DNA from: Aerococcus urinaehominis
GTDB lineage: Bacteria > Bacillota > Bacilli > Lactobacillales > Aerococcaceae
Length of the DNA stretch: 64,000 nt
Direction of reading: 5' to 3'
Assembly: GCF_001543245.1 (NCBI RefSeq)
Contig: NZ_CP014163.1
Coordinates: 868,001 to 932,000 of the forward strand
Position 1 is the stretch's first letter. Each line of letters opens with the position of its first letter. A program made the position numbers and the translations under genes. Shown in pieces: positions 7,761 through 17,480 of this stretch. A model generated the notes under the pieces. It searched no databases. It worked only from the letters and a program-made list of their open reading frames with translations, and was not told where the DNA came from.

Positions 7761-9281
7761 CTATTTGATTTTAAATTGGTGATTAGACTTAGGCTTGCGG
7801 TTACTAGATTGACCATTTGACTTAGAGCGGTTGTTCTGGTTATTAGACCGGTTTTGCTTGTGGTGACCAGATTTACCCTTGCGATTAGCTTGTTTATAGT
7901 TAGATTGACGGTTATTATGGCGTTTGCCCTTGTTACGGCCATGGTGTTTAGATTTTGCATGGGTTCGGTCAGGCGTAATTTTGACCTCCACATCTTGGTT
8001 AGCCTTAGTTAATGAAGTTACTAAGGCCATGGCCAATTGTTCGCTCGTATAAGCTTCTAATAGCTGATTAACAACTTCCTGGTATTTGTCTTCATCATCA
8101 GCGTTTTGCTTGTCGATTAAGCGATCAACTTCTTCGACTGTATGTTTTAATTGACCTGTCAAAGCTTCTTTGTCAGTTGGCGGTCTAAGTGGTGACATTT
8201 GTTTACGTGTCAAATCTTCAATCGTTCGTAAGTAACCCATCTCATGCGGAACAACAAAGGTGACTGACATCCCTTCCTTACCAGCTCGACCAGTCCGGCC
8301 AATTCGGTGAACATAGGATTCTGGATCCTGCGGGATATCAAAGTTGTAGACGTGGGTCACACCTGAAATATCCAAACCACGCGCAGCTACATCGGTCGCT
8401 ACCAAAAGGTCTAAATTACCAGCCTTGAAATCTTTTAAAATCTGCATTCGTTTTTGCTGGGTCAAATCACCATGAATCCCCTCAGCCCGATAGCCACGTT
8501 CAATCAAACCGCGGCTCACTTCATCTACCCGACGTTTAGTCCGGGCAAAAACAATAGCTAAGTCAGGATCATGGACATCGACAAACCGAGTTAAAAGATC
8601 AAATTTTTCAAAATCACGACACTTGGTGAAATATTGGTCGATTAAATCAGCTGTCATTTCCTTAGCTTTGATTTTTACTTCGACCGGATTTTGCATAAAT
8701 TGCTCACCAATCCGCTTGATTTCAGCTGGCATAGTCGCTGAAAATAGTAAGGTTTGCCGATTATGAGGTGTCTTCTTAATAATTGCCTCAATATCATCAA
8801 TAAAACCCATATTTAGCATCTCGTCGGCTTCATCCAAAACTAGGGTACTAATATGATCTAGGTGAAGCGCGTTACGCTTGATAAGATCTAATAAGCGTCC
8901 CGGAGTTCCTACTACTACCGGTGGATGGTTATTCAACTGTTGCATTTGTCTACCAATATGAGCTCCACCGTAAACAGTTAGGGTCCGAATTTGCTTGTGT
9001 TTACCTAAACGGTAAAGTTCCTCACCAGTCTGGATAGCTAACTCACGTGTTGGCGCGATGACTAGAGCTTGTACATAGCGCTTTTTAGTCTCTATTTTTT
9101 GTAGTAAAGGTAGGCCAAAAGCAGCCGTCTTACCTGTACCTGTTTGCGCCATACCCAGAACATCACGTCCCTCCAGGGCATAAGGAATGGTTTGAGCTTG
9201 AATAGGACTAGCCTCTTCAAAGCCCATTTCTTTGGTTGCAGCTACTAATTCGTCTTGTAGCGGCATTTCATTAAATTTCAT
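7761..9281 (-). CDS. cshA: DEAD-box RNA helicase CshA
   Basis: 506 aa. All SF2 motifs are visible in order: the Q motif (SPIQAQTIP), AQTGTGKT (about 45-52), [18 protein letters not shown] (about 150), [11 protein letters not shown] and [10 protein letters not shown]. The tail beyond about residue 435 is a strongly basic, Asn/Lys/His/Arg-rich low-complexity region, typical of CshA and used for RNA and degradosome contacts. It unwinds mRNA in turnover and ribosome assembly. It heads a cshA-acpS pair, with a terminator upstream separating it from murF. Confidence 0.95.
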   Translation of the reverse strand: MKFNEMPLQDELVAATKEMGFEEASPIQAQTIPYALEGRDVLGMAQTGTGKTAAFGLPLLQKIETKKRYVQALVIAPTRELAIQTGEELYRLGKHKQIRTLTVYGGAHIGRQMQQLNNHPPVVVGTPGRLLDLIKRNALHLDHISTLVLDEADEMLNMGFIDDIEAIIKKTPHNRQTLLFSATMPAEIKRIGEQFMQNPVEVKIKAKEMTADLIDQYFTKCRDFEKFDLLTRFVDVHDPDLAIVFARTKRRVDEVSRGLIERGYRAEGIHGDLTQQKRMQILKDFKAGNLDLLVATDVAARGLDISGVTHVYNFDIPQDPESYVHRIGRTGRAGKEGMSVTFVVPHEMGYLRTIEDLTRKQMSPLRPPTDKEALTGQLKHTVEEVDRLIDKQNADDEDKYQEVVNQLLEAYTSEQLAMALVTSLTKANQDVEVKITPDRTHAKSKHHGRNKGKRHNNRQSNYKQANRKGKSGHHKQNRSNNQNNRSKSNGQSSNRKPKSNHQFKIK

Positions 9282-9346
9282 ATTAATATTAATCTCCTTT
9301 AAGTTTCCTACTTAACAGCTAGGTAGCGCTCATCAGCCACCAGCCA

Positions 9347-9375
9347 GAAAAGGGGTTGGTTTCTTCCAACCCCAG
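9347..9375 (-). terminator. terminator after murF
   Basis: On the minus strand GGGGTTGG-AAGAAA-CCAACCCC is followed by TTTTCTGG. It separates ddl-murF from cshA-acpS. Confidence 0.8.
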
Positions 9376-9448
9376 CATATGTATTATCGGTTACCGGTAG
9401 CACCCACCAGTAAGTAAAGGATAGCACAAAAAATGATGAATTGAAAAA

Positions 9449-10831
9449 CTATCGCTTAATGGCCGCCACCACATCCAACAAGCCCATACTATTGGAGGCT
9501 TTAACTAGGACCTGGTCTTGGCTAGATAGGTCTTCTAATAGGGCTTGAATCATGGCATCTTTCTCCGCTTTGGGAAAATGATGAATAGATTGGCTAGGAT
9601 AACCCTGGTCCAACAAGGCCGCTTTTAGGGCTAGCATCTCCTTACCATATAGGTAAACTTCTTGGATGGTTGGATAGCTAATTTCCTGGCTAATGCCCGC
9701 ATGCAAGGACTGGCTATGACTCCCTAGTTCAAGCATATCTCCCAACACCACCAACTTACGACCGTTACCCACTGATTCCATTTGGCTAAAGTTCTGTAAA
9801 ACAGCCCGCATAGCTGATGGGCTGGCATTATAAGTGTCATTTAAAATTTGACTATCATTTTTGCCAGCTAACCATTCAGTCCGGTTAGCGGTGAGTTTAA
9901 AATTAGCCAAGGCTGCTTGCACCTGCTCCATGGCTAAGCCAAGGGAATAAGCTGTCGCTAGCGCATTTAAGGCATTATGCACATTGTAGCTACCGGATAA
10001 AGGGATTTGCATGGTACAAGTTGGCGATAGGTTGGTTGCAAAATTAGTTTGAAAAGGGCTGGTCTGAATATCTAAGGCATAAACATCTTGGCTATCAGCT
10101 AGACCTACTCTAATGGTCCGGAAATCACTTAAATCTGGCAATTGAGAGCTGATCAGGGGCTCGTCACCTGGATAAATAAAGGTGCCCTGGGGGCGTAAGC
10201 CAGATAAAATTTCTAATTTAGCCTTGGCAATATTAGCTTTGGAACCTAAAAACTCAATATGATTTTCACCAATCATGGTGATAATTGTCACATGCGGCTT
10301 AGCTAGCTGACTCAAAAATTGAATTTCACCTGGACCCGACATACCCATTTCTAAAATAAGTACTTCTGTATCAGGAGCCATATCTAGAATAGTCATCGGC
10401 AGGCCAATTTCATTATTATAATTCCCCTCAGTCTTATGGACCTTGAAGGCCACCGAGAGCACCGCAGCTGTCATATCCTTGGTTGTAGTCTTACCAGAAG
10501 AACCAGTTATGGCCACTACCTTAGGATTAATTTGCGCCAAATAATAAGCGGCTAGAGCTTGCAAAGCTTGCAGGCAATCTGCTACGCGGATGACATGCAA
10601 ACCACTTGGTGGTGTTTTATCGCTAGACCAAAAAGTCGCTGCTGCCCCTTGGTCTAAAGCGGACTGAATAAACTCATGACCGTCTCTTTGTCCCTGTAAA
10701 GGCACAAAAAGTCCGTCTGCTTCAATATCCAAGGAGTTAAAGGCCACATTGCTGATCTGGTTACGCGGTCCTTTTTGTATCCATTCACCATCAACTGCGT
10801 GTACCAGGTCTTCAATACTTAATTCTTTCAT
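9449..10831 (-). CDS. murF: UDP-N-acetylmuramoyl-tripeptide--D-alanyl-D-alanine ligase
   Basis: 460 aa. It adds D-Ala-D-Ala to UDP-MurNAc-tripeptide in cytoplasmic peptidoglycan synthesis. The N-terminal substrate domain is followed by the ATP-binding loop ITGSSGKTTTKDM (about residues 108-120), the central motif EMGMSGPGEI, and the C-terminal ligase domain with NDTYNASPSAM (near 330). It lies 17 nt downstream of ddl, which makes its D-Ala-D-Ala substrate, so the two form a functional pair. Confidence 0.97.
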   Translation of the reverse strand: MKELSIEDLVHAVDGEWIQKGPRNQISNVAFNSLDIEADGLFVPLQGQRDGHEFIQSALDQGAAATFWSSDKTPPSGLHVIRVADCLQALQALAAYYLAQINPKVVAITGSSGKTTTKDMTAAVLSVAFKVHKTEGNYNNEIGLPMTILDMAPDTEVLILEMGMSGPGEIQFLSQLAKPHVTIITMIGENHIEFLGSKANIAKAKLEILSGLRPQGTFIYPGDEPLISSQLPDLSDFRTIRVGLADSQDVYALDIQTSPFQTNFATNLSPTCTMQIPLSGSYNVHNALNALATAYSLGLAMEQVQAALANFKLTANRTEWLAGKNDSQILNDTYNASPSAMRAVLQNFSQMESVGNGRKLVVLGDMLELGSHSQSLHAGISQEISYPTIQEVYLYGKEMLALKAALLDQGYPSQSIHHFPKAEKDAMIQALLEDLSSQDQVLVKASNSMGLLDVVAAIKR

Positions 10832-10848
10832 ATCTAACTCCTCCCGTC

Positions 10849-11928
10849 CTAATGGTCGGCTAATGCTTGGCGCTCCCGATAACGTTCTAAACCTAAATCA
10901 ATTAGCTCGGCAACTAACTGGTCAAAATCTTTGCCACTGGCCCGCCACAGGCTTGGATACATTGAAAACTGGGTGAAGCCTGGCATGGTATTCACTTCGT
11001 TAATATAAATATGGTCATCAGCAGTTAAGAAAAAGTCTACGCGTGTCAAACCAGAGCAATCTAGGACCTGGTAGGCCGTTTTAGCATAGGCTTGTAGCTG
11101 GTCGGCTAAATCAGCTGGGATAGGCGCAGGAATAGCCATCTCAACTTTGTTATTAACGTATTTTTCCTCATAGTCATAAAAGCCCTGGTCTTTAACCAAT
11201 TCACCGACTACTGAACTAGCCACTTGGTAGTTACCCATAACCGCAACCTCTAACTCCCTGGCTTCTACACCTTGTTCAACAACTACGCGACGATCATACT
11301 TAAAGGCAAGGTCAACACTAGTAACCAGTTCCTCCTGGTCCTGAGCGCAAGAAATACCTACGCTTGAGCCTAAATTAGCTGGTTTGACAAAGACTGGGTA
11401 GGTCAAATTACCTTCGATTTCTTTTATTATTGCAGCTTGATCTTGATGCCATTGATAATGGTTAAGACCAACATAGGCTACTTGGGGCAAACCTGCTTGA
11501 TCAAAAAGATATTTAGAGATTAGCTTATCCATACCGGCAGCTGATGCTAGCACACCAGAGCCAACATAGGGCACATTTAAACTCTCAAATAAACCTTGGA
11601 TGGTCCCATCTTCACCGTTAGGGCCATGTAGCGCCGGAAAAACTAGACTATCGCTGGCAAGCACCTGACTGGGCGTCACTGCTTGGCCAAAAGACATGTC
11701 GGGCTGGTTATTAAACATAGGTTGGTTACCATCAGTCAGATATAAACTCCACTCATCTGCTAGAGCTTGCTGGCAGATTGGGCCCGCCAACCATTCTCCC
11801 TCACGATTGATGTAAACCGGTTGGACCTGGTGTTGGCTATAGTCAATATGATTGATAATAGCCCGGGCGGTCAAAATCGATACATCATGCTCAGCACTTT
11901 TACCACCATATAAAACAACAATCTTCAT
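10849..11928 (-). CDS. ddl: D-alanine--D-alanine ligase
   Basis: 359 aa from the ATG at 11928, chosen because AGAGGT lies just upstream and the family begins with the glycine-rich VVLYGGKSAEHDVS. An in-frame ATG 14 codons further upstream has no family match. ATP-grasp motifs are present: PALHGPNGEDGTIQG (about 93-107), VFVKPANLGSSVGIS and INEVNTMPGFT. The residue around the omega loop is a Tyr (..FYDYEEKYV), as in vancomycin-susceptible D-Ala-D-Ala ligases (inference). It forms an operon with murF. Confidence 0.95.
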   Translation of the reverse strand: MKIVVLYGGKSAEHDVSILTARAIINHIDYSQHQVQPVYINREGEWLAGPICQQALADEWSLYLTDGNQPMFNNQPDMSFGQAVTPSQVLASDSLVFPALHGPNGEDGTIQGLFESLNVPYVGSGVLASAAGMDKLISKYLFDQAGLPQVAYVGLNHYQWHQDQAAIIKEIEGNLTYPVFVKPANLGSSVGISCAQDQEELVTSVDLAFKYDRRVVVEQGVEARELEVAVMGNYQVASSVVGELVKDQGFYDYEEKYVNNKVEMAIPAPIPADLADQLQAYAKTAYQVLDCSGLTRVDFFLTADDHIYINEVNTMPGFTQFSMYPSLWRASGKDFDQLVAELIDLGLERYRERQALADH

Positions 11929-11948
11929 ATTATTACCTCTTTGACTTT

Positions 11949-12707
11949 CTAATCTTTCTCCAATAACCATTGTGCTTGGCTGAAATCATAAACTAATTGA
12001 CCTATTTTTACCGCTTGATTTTTGTTAATATTTAAGATACGGTCCTCAACCCGATAAAGGGGAATTTGACACTGATCCCGGTTACTCATCGCTAACGGAC
12101 TAAAATCTAGGAGCAAGCCCTCAATAAAATATTCTTCTAAACTACGTATAAATTTAAGACTTGGCTCATTAATTAAACTTTGATCCTCATGATCATTACG
12201 CAAAGTAAAAAAGTTCCGTCGGCTGCCTGGTCTTTGCTGGACTTTATCATAAATCAGGTGACTAAGCTGCAAATAAAATTCATTGATATAGCGGTAATAC
12301 ATCTTTAAAATTTGGTCATTAATTGGTAATCAGATATAGTTATTCTGCAATTTATAAAAGAAGGGTGAGTGCAACTGTTGGTTCATATGAGCCAGATACA
12401 AAATCTCGGCAATTTCTCCAGCCCGGAGTTGGTGAAAAAGTTCTTGAGATTTATAGTCTATCCACTTAACTCTAGGATTAGGGTAGCGGGCTTCATTAGC
12501 TAGAAAGTCCTGCACTTGGTCTCGACCCCGCAAAACATTAAAGTGGGTCAATTCATCAAATTGGCCGATTGACTGCCTGGTGTCAATAATCACTAAATTT
12601 TTGACGTCATGCGTACAAGTCTGGTTAAAATAACGCAGACCCATCCCCCTCGTCTGGACACTGTTTAACACTGGGTCCAATAAGATACACGCGTAATCTT
12701 TAAACAT
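11949..12707 (-). pseudogene. conserved hypothetical gene interrupted by one in-frame TGA
   Basis: The ATG at 12707 follows GGGGGGTGG and opens a 125-codon frame ending ..FFYKLQNNYI, then TGA (12330-12332). Beyond the stop the same frame continues with LPINDQILKMYYRYINEFY and stays open for another 126 codons to 11949. Without the TGA it would encode about 252 aa. The ATG at 12302 has no SD, so efficient re-initiation is unlikely. I do not recognise a functional family with certainty; the halves read as one continuous soluble protein. TGA could derive from TGG (Trp). Possible causes are a recent nonsense mutation, a sequencing error or readthrough. It sits 20 nt upstream of ddl on the same strand. 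Confidence 0.7.
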
Positions 12708-12781
12708 AATGCCACCCCCCGTAATACATCCATAATCATAGCAAATTATTATTTATTTTTAAATCACTTAAAGGAGTTACT

Positions 12782-13534
12782 ATGCACCTAATTGCCCTGC
12801 CTTTTCAAAAACAAAGCTACACCTATTTGCCCGCCAGTCCTATCTACCGAGATTTAGCTGTAGACGATTTACCAATCAGCTATCATAACCTTGTCAACCA
12901 GCAAAATGGTGGCTATACCTCTAAATCCTATTACCCAACCCATGAGCCGACTTCAGATGCCTTGTCAGCTGTTTACATCCCTTACATAGCTGGGCTAAGT
13001 CCACAAAAAAATCGGGCTGCTTATGAGGTCCCCTCTATCCTCTACCAGGACCAATTTACCCATCGCCAGCATGTTCCTGACCATACTTTAATTATTTACG
13101 AAGACGGTCCACGAGTCGTTTATTTAGATTATGATAAAGCTTTAACACCACAGGAACCAGCTGTCTGCTATATCGACACCGAGACCGACCAGTGGCTTGA
13201 CCTAGCTAGTTGTTTTAGTGACTTTATCCAAAATTTTGAACATCGGTATTTTGAACTACCAGCCCCACCTATGCGGACCTTCCACCGGGCCAATGCGGCC
13301 TTCCTCCATGCTCAAACCAGCCAACAATTAGCGGCCTTGTGGGAAGAATTTGAGGACAGCCCGCATAAAGAATGGTATTTCAAATGGCTGAACTATTATA
13401 GCCAAGTTAATGACCCAAGCCTGATCGTCACCAGCTACCGCGCCATGCAACACCAAGAAGAGTACTTCCGCCGTTACCTACCCGACAACTATCCCCAGGT
13501 AAAAGCTAATTTCGAAAGCAATCTAAGCAATTAG
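12782..13534 (+). CDS. SMI1/KNR4 (SUKH) family protein
   Basis: 250 aa. The stretch LPISYHNLVNQQNGG (about 29-43), a later VYIPYIAGLS, then HTLIIYEDGPRVVYLDYD and PAVCYIDTETDQWLDLASCFSDFI follow the SUKH domain pattern (lYxxqNGG ... dgh..ialDy ... P.V.y.d.e ... ia.sF.eFl). SUKH proteins often act as immunity proteins to secreted nuclease or deaminase toxins, but solitary copies occur in Firmicutes. No toxin gene lies near, so its partner is unknown. AAAGGAG precedes the ATG. It converges on comEB, and the two stop codons overlap. Confidence 0.7.
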   Translation: MHLIALPFQKQSYTYLPASPIYRDLAVDDLPISYHNLVNQQNGGYTSKSYYPTHEPTSDALSAVYIPYIAGLSPQKNRAAYEVPSILYQDQFTHRQHVPDHTLIIYEDGPRVVYLDYDKALTPQEPAVCYIDTETDQWLDLASCFSDFIQNFEHRYFELPAPPMRTFHRANAAFLHAQTSQQLAALWEEFEDSPHKEWYFKWLNYYSQVNDPSLIVTSYRAMQHQEEYFRRYLPDNYPQVKANFESNLSN

Positions 13535-14001
13535 TGATCTAATAAATTTTGCGCCAGGCCGCTAAACAAATTACTTGGTAACTCAACCTTTACCAAATCT
13601 ACCTGGTTTTGCTTAATTAATTTTTGGGCATAGGGATGGTTATGGTAATCATGTAAATAATAAATTTTAGTAATTCCTGCCTGAATTAGCATTTTAGTGC
13701 ATTGCAAACAAGGAAAATGCGTTACATAAACTTCCGCGCCAGCTGTCTGCACACCAAATTTAGCACATTGGAGCAGGGCATTCATCTCGGCATGAATCGT
13801 TCTCAAGCAATGTCCATCCTCCATATAACAGCCATGATCTAAACAGTGGTCGTCACCAGACACTGAACCATTGTAGCCATTAGCAATCACACGCTTATCG
13901 CGTACAATAGTTGCCCCCACCATCAACCGTTGGCAGGTTGACCGGCTAGACAAAAGCACAGATTGTGCCATAAAATATTGATCCCAAGGAATTCTAGACA
14001 T
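13531..14001 (-). CDS. comEB: ComE operon protein 2 / dCMP deaminase family
   Basis: 156 aa. Zinc-dependent deaminase motifs are HAEMNAL (about residues 70-76) and PCLQCTKM (about 98-105). The Cys/His pattern near 52-58 (DHCLDHGC) is the extra zinc site of dCMP deaminases. It converts dCMP to dUMP for thymidylate synthesis. It is not next to other com genes here. The terminator of rpmE2 lies only 24 nt upstream of its ATG, leaving no room for an ordinary promoter after it. Confidence 0.9.
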   Translation of the reverse strand: MSRIPWDQYFMAQSVLLSSRSTCQRLMVGATIVRDKRVIANGYNGSVSGDDHCLDHGCYMEDGHCLRTIHAEMNALLQCAKFGVQTAGAEVYVTHFPCLQCTKMLIQAGITKIYYLHDYHNHPYAQKLIKQNQVDLVKVELPSNLFSGLAQNLLDH

Positions 14002-14025
14002 AGTTTTCTCCTCATTACTAAAAGC

Positions 14026-14063
14026 AAAAAGACACGCACAGGTAAACTTGGCGTGTCTTTTTT
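14026..14063 (-). terminator. terminator between rpmE2 and comEB
   Basis: AAAAAGACACGC and GCGTGTCTTTTTT form a 12-bp stem with T-runs on both strands. The minus-strand T-run ends about 10 nt before the comEB SD, so comEB probably depends on readthrough. Confidence 0.85.
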
Positions 14064-14079
14064 AAAATGTAAAAAAATA

Positions 14080-14340
14080 TTAAGCCTCGTCGTTTGAGGT
14101 GAAACCGTATTTTTTGTTGAAACGGTCCACACGACCATCGGCTTGGGTGAATTTTTGACGTCCAGTGTAGAATGGATGTGAATCAGATGAAATTTCAACC
14201 CGGATTAATGGGTAAGTGTTACCATCTTCCCACTCAACTGTCTCCTCAGAATTTTTTGTAGATCCTGATAAGAACTTATAGCCTGTAGAAGTATCCATAA
14301 ATACAACTGGATGATAATCTGGATGGATGTCTTGTTTCAT
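14080..14340 (-). CDS. rpmE2: 50S ribosomal protein bL31, type B
   Basis: 86 aa. It begins [16 protein letters not shown] and contains [18 protein letters not shown], the type B L31 signature. It lacks the CxxC zinc ligands of type A L31, so it is the zinc-independent form, as is usual in Lactobacillales. It sits at the large-subunit central protuberance. AAAGGAGAG precedes the ATG. A strong terminator follows. Confidence 0.97.
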   Translation of the reverse strand: MKQDIHPDYHPVVFMDTSTGYKFLSGSTKNSEETVEWEDGNTYPLIRVEISSDSHPFYTGRQKFTQADGRVDRFNKKYGFTSNDEA

Positions 14341-14493
14341 TTTTTACTCTCCTTTGCGCCCTAATTTATTTGCTAAACTAGAGTTATTCTTCGACATAAC
14401 AAGAAGTATGTTAACATGATTAGCGATAAATCACAAGGCCTTTTCAAAATTTAATTTTTAATCGCAGTAAATCAGCGGCTTAACTCTCCTGCT

Positions 14494-14958
14494 TTACTTA
14501 TCGGCTGGCCCTGCCAATAAATCCGCAAACGATAGCTCAATCAACTGTTCTAAATCACGTGGCGCTAGGGCTACTGAGCACTTAACCCGTCCAGCCGAAA
14601 AAATCACTTTTTCATAGTCCAGTGCGGATTGGTCCATAACGGTCCTAAATGTTTTTTTCATGCCAATAGGTGAACAGCCGCCATGAACGTAGCCGGTTAA
14701 GGGTAATAATTCTTTTTCTTTAATCATATGAACACTTTTCTCACCTACAGCCTGAGCAGCCTTTTTAAGGTCGAGCTCATGGTGGATATCAATAACGAAA
14801 ACGTAATGGTCGCCACTTTTCCCGTAGGTTACTAAAGTTTTAAAAATTGGGTAGGGAGCTAGCAAGCTTTTAGCATCTTGCCACTCGTAAACCTGATAAT
14901 CTAACTGGTGCTGGTCTAAAACCCGCATCACATTAGTTTTCTGCTTTTTCTTACTCAT
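14494..14958 (-). CDS. ybaK: YbaK/EbsC-type aminoacyl-tRNA deacylase
   Basis: 154 aa from the ATG at 14958; a longer TTG-start version would read through the SD (GAGG). YbaK proteins hydrolyse Cys-tRNA(Pro). The family core is present: FKTLVTYGKSGDHYVFVI (about 38-55), the conserved Lys-rich helix, and GYVHGGCSPIGMKK (about 92-105). It starts 1 nt after the oxidoreductase stop, so translation is probably coupled. Confidence 0.9.
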   Translation of the reverse strand: MSKKKQKTNVMRVLDQHQLDYQVYEWQDAKSLLAPYPIFKTLVTYGKSGDHYVFVIDIHHELDLKKAAQAVGEKSVHMIKEKELLPLTGYVHGGCSPIGMKKTFRTVMDQSALDYEKVIFSAGRVKCSVALAPRDLEQLIELSFADLLAGPADK

Positions 14959-14959
14959 T

Positions 14960-15964
14960 TTACGACAAATCCTCATCAATAGCGATTATGATCTTACCCA
15001 CTGGTTTTGACTCTAGGACCGCATCTTGGGCTTGGCGAGCTTGATTAAGCGGAAAAACTTGACTAACCTGAGGGACCACCCGCCCCTGAATCAACCAATC
15101 ATTAATTTGATTTTGCATAGCATCGAGCGTTTGATCGCTAAGATTGGGTAGGGCTACGCCAAGCACATCTAGCTCCTTGGCCAAAATTTGGCGTGGTGAT
15201 ATCTTAACCTGTCCACGCGCCCCCACAACAACCAGACGTCCGAACGGAGCTAAGAGGCGGAGGTCGGTCTCCATATTTTGGTCAGCTAACATTTCAATAA
15301 TCAAATCAAAGTGACCATATTGATCAATAGCTTGGTCTACCTGGTCAAGGCTAATATGATCAATAGCCTGGTCAGCGCCAAGCCTAAGTAAATCTTGGCG
15401 AGACTGGCTGTTACTAGAGCTTGCTAGGACCTGGCCGCCCAATATTTTAGCATATTGAATGGCAAAACTGCCTACAGCACCGCTACCACCATGAATTAGA
15501 ATGCGTTCGCCAGCCTTAGCCTGTCCCCTTAAGCAAACTGCTTGATAGGCTACCAAGCTAGGAATGCCCAAGGCTCCGCCAGCCTGAAAAGAAACTTGAT
15601 CAGGCAGAGGCCACACAGAATTTTGGTCAACCAAGCAGTAATGGGCATAAGTCCCTGTCTGTTGGTCTAAGTGGTTAAAAGAGAAGACTTGGACACGGTC
15701 ACCAGGCTGCCACTTGTCAACATTGCTACCCACAGCTTGAACCCGTCCTACGCCATCAAATCCAGGTGTATAGGGCAGTTTAGGCTGGTAGAGTCCATAT
15801 TGACCAGTCCGAACATAAGTATCATTAGGATTAACCCCTGCATAAGCTAAGGCAACTAGCACCTGGCTGGGACCAGGACTAGGTAAATCCGTGGTCGCTA
15901 GCTCTAACACTTGACTGGTATCACCAAATTGATTAATTTGGATGGCCTGCATCTGGTTTACCAT
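14960..15964 (-). CDS. quinone oxidoreductase-like MDR family protein
   Basis: 334 aa from the ATG at 15964; the upstream in-frame ATG lies inside the SD (GGGAGGAG). Zinc-independent medium-chain dehydrogenase/reductase: GroES-like N-terminal half (YTPGFDGVGRVQAVG), then the NADPH-binding Rossmann motif HGGSGAVGSFAIQYAKILG (about 145-163). It probably reduces quinones or enones. It is followed immediately by ybaK and preceded by murA at 30 nt, so the three may form one transcript. Substrate unknown. Confidence 0.85.
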   Translation of the reverse strand: MVNQMQAIQINQFGDTSQVLELATTDLPSPGPSQVLVALAYAGVNPNDTYVRTGQYGLYQPKLPYTPGFDGVGRVQAVGSNVDKWQPGDRVQVFSFNHLDQQTGTYAHYCLVDQNSVWPLPDQVSFQAGGALGIPSLVAYQAVCLRGQAKAGERILIHGGSGAVGSFAIQYAKILGGQVLASSSNSQSRQDLLRLGADQAIDHISLDQVDQAIDQYGHFDLIIEMLADQNMETDLRLLAPFGRLVVVGARGQVKISPRQILAKELDVLGVALPNLSDQTLDAMQNQINDWLIQGRVVPQVSQVFPLNQARQAQDAVLESKPVGKIIIAIDEDLS

Positions 15965-15994
15965 GAAGATAATCTCCTCCCTCACTTATTTAAT

Positions 15995-17257
15995 CTATTC
16001 ACTCACCAACTGGATATCGGCACCTAGTGACTTAAACTTATCAATAATATGATCATAACCACGTAAAATATTCTCTACCCCATAAATAGTTGACTGCCCT
16101 TCAGCCATTAAAGCTGCAGTAACCAGACAGGCTCCTGCCCGTAAATCAGAAGCTGTAACTTGGGCGCCTGTTAGTTGGTTAGGACCTTCGATTTGAATAC
16201 GGTCATTTACCACACTCGCTCTAGCCCCCATGCGTTGCAATTCAGGAATATGGTTGACTCGTTTAGGATAAATCGTGTCTTCTATGGTGCCCCGTCCCTC
16301 TGCTAGTAATAGGAGCGGTGTAATGGGTTGCTGGAGGTCAGTCGCAAAACCTGGATAAGGCATGGTTAAGATATTAACCATCTCCAGGCGATCTGGACGC
16401 GGATGGACATAAATAGATTCTTCATAGATATCTAACTTAAGGCCCATTTGTCTCAATTTAGCAATAAAACCTTCTATATGCTCATAAATAATATTCTCAA
16501 CGCGGACCCCTTGGCCCATAGCTGCTGCAGCGGTTAAATAAGTGCCCGCCTCAATGCGGTCAGGAATAACCTGGTGGGTTGTCCCATGTAATTGGTCAAC
16601 GCCTTCAATACGAATAGTGGGCGTGCCAGCCCCCTTGATATTTGCGCCCATTTTTGTCAACAGGTTAGCCACATCAACAATTTCTGGTTCGCAAGCCGCG
16701 TTCTCAATAACAGTTTGTCCCGGAGCGCGCACAGCCCCCAACATAATATTAATGGTCGCTCCTACTGAAACCATATCAAGGAAAATAGTCGCTCCCTTAA
16801 GCCCTTGGTCCGTAGTCACTAAGTGCAAGGCGCCTTGCTCATTAGTCACTTTAGCCCCTAAGGCTTCAAAGCCCTTAACATGAAGATCCACGGGCCGGGG
16901 ACCAAGATTACATCCACCTGGTAGCCCCACTAAACCCTCACCAAATCGGCTCAAGAGCGCACCCATGAAATAGTAGGAAGCCCTAAAACTTTGAATAATA
17001 CCGGTTGCCATCGGTTTATTCACAATATTACGAGGATCAATCGTTAAGATATTGTCCTCAAAACTGACTATCACATTAAAGTCTCGCAAAATTTGAATTA
17101 AGGCTTGCACATCTGAAATATCCGGCACACCTTCCAAAATAACTGGGGAATCTGCCATAATAGCAGCTGGGATTAAGGCAACCGTTGAATTTTTAGCTCC
17201 AGATACCTTAACTGTCCCTGCAAGTGGTTGCCCCCCATTAACAATAAACTTCTTCAT
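15995..17257 (-). CDS. murA: UDP-N-acetylglucosamine 1-carboxyvinyltransferase
   Basis: 420 aa, full length. It transfers enolpyruvate from PEP to UDP-GlcNAc, the first committed step of peptidoglycan synthesis. The N-terminal [14 protein letters not shown] and the catalytic loop [15 protein letters not shown] (about 112-126, with the fosfomycin-target Cys) are present. Firmicutes often carry two copies (MurA1/MurA2), and which one this is cannot be told from one sequence. It lies 222 bp downstream of fba, beyond the fba terminator. Confidence 0.95.
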   Translation of the reverse strand: MKKFIVNGGQPLAGTVKVSGAKNSTVALIPAAIMADSPVILEGVPDISDVQALIQILRDFNVIVSFEDNILTIDPRNIVNKPMATGIIQSFRASYYFMGALLSRFGEGLVGLPGGCNLGPRPVDLHVKGFEALGAKVTNEQGALHLVTTDQGLKGATIFLDMVSVGATINIMLGAVRAPGQTVIENAACEPEIVDVANLLTKMGANIKGAGTPTIRIEGVDQLHGTTHQVIPDRIEAGTYLTAAAAMGQGVRVENIIYEHIEGFIAKLRQMGLKLDIYEESIYVHPRPDRLEMVNILTMPYPGFATDLQQPITPLLLLAEGRGTIEDTIYPKRVNHIPELQRMGARASVVNDRIQIEGPNQLTGAQVTASDLRAGACLVTAALMAEGQSTIYGVENILRGYDHIIDKFKSLGADIQLVSE

Positions 17258-17428
17258 CTACATATCCCTTCTCTGCCTGCTGTATTTTCTAATTTTTATA
17301 TTTGTTTAATAAAATATAAATTTTGTCCCACCTTATTATAACCAACTTAAGCGCTTGTATTCAATGGGAGCCCTAGCTTCAATTTAAAATTCAGCTTTTC
17401 TTTAGTTACTTTTAAATATTTTAAAGCT

Positions 17429-17456
17429 AAAAAAACCCCGAGCCGAGCTCAGGGCT
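17429..17456 (-). terminator. terminator after fba
   Basis: On the minus strand CCCTGAGC-TCG-GCTCGGGG is followed by seven T residues. Confidence 0.85.
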
Positions 17457-17480
17457 AAAAAGTTATTAACAAAATTAATT

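Noticed and set aside
7727-7993. Thr/Asn-rich 88-codon minus-strand frame
   Set aside because: It is an alternative-frame reading of the repetitive basic tail of cshA.
12330-12332. Selenocysteine at the in-frame TGA
   Set aside because: No SECIS-like hairpin is evident directly downstream and there is no redox motif around the site; a Trp-to-stop change is simpler.
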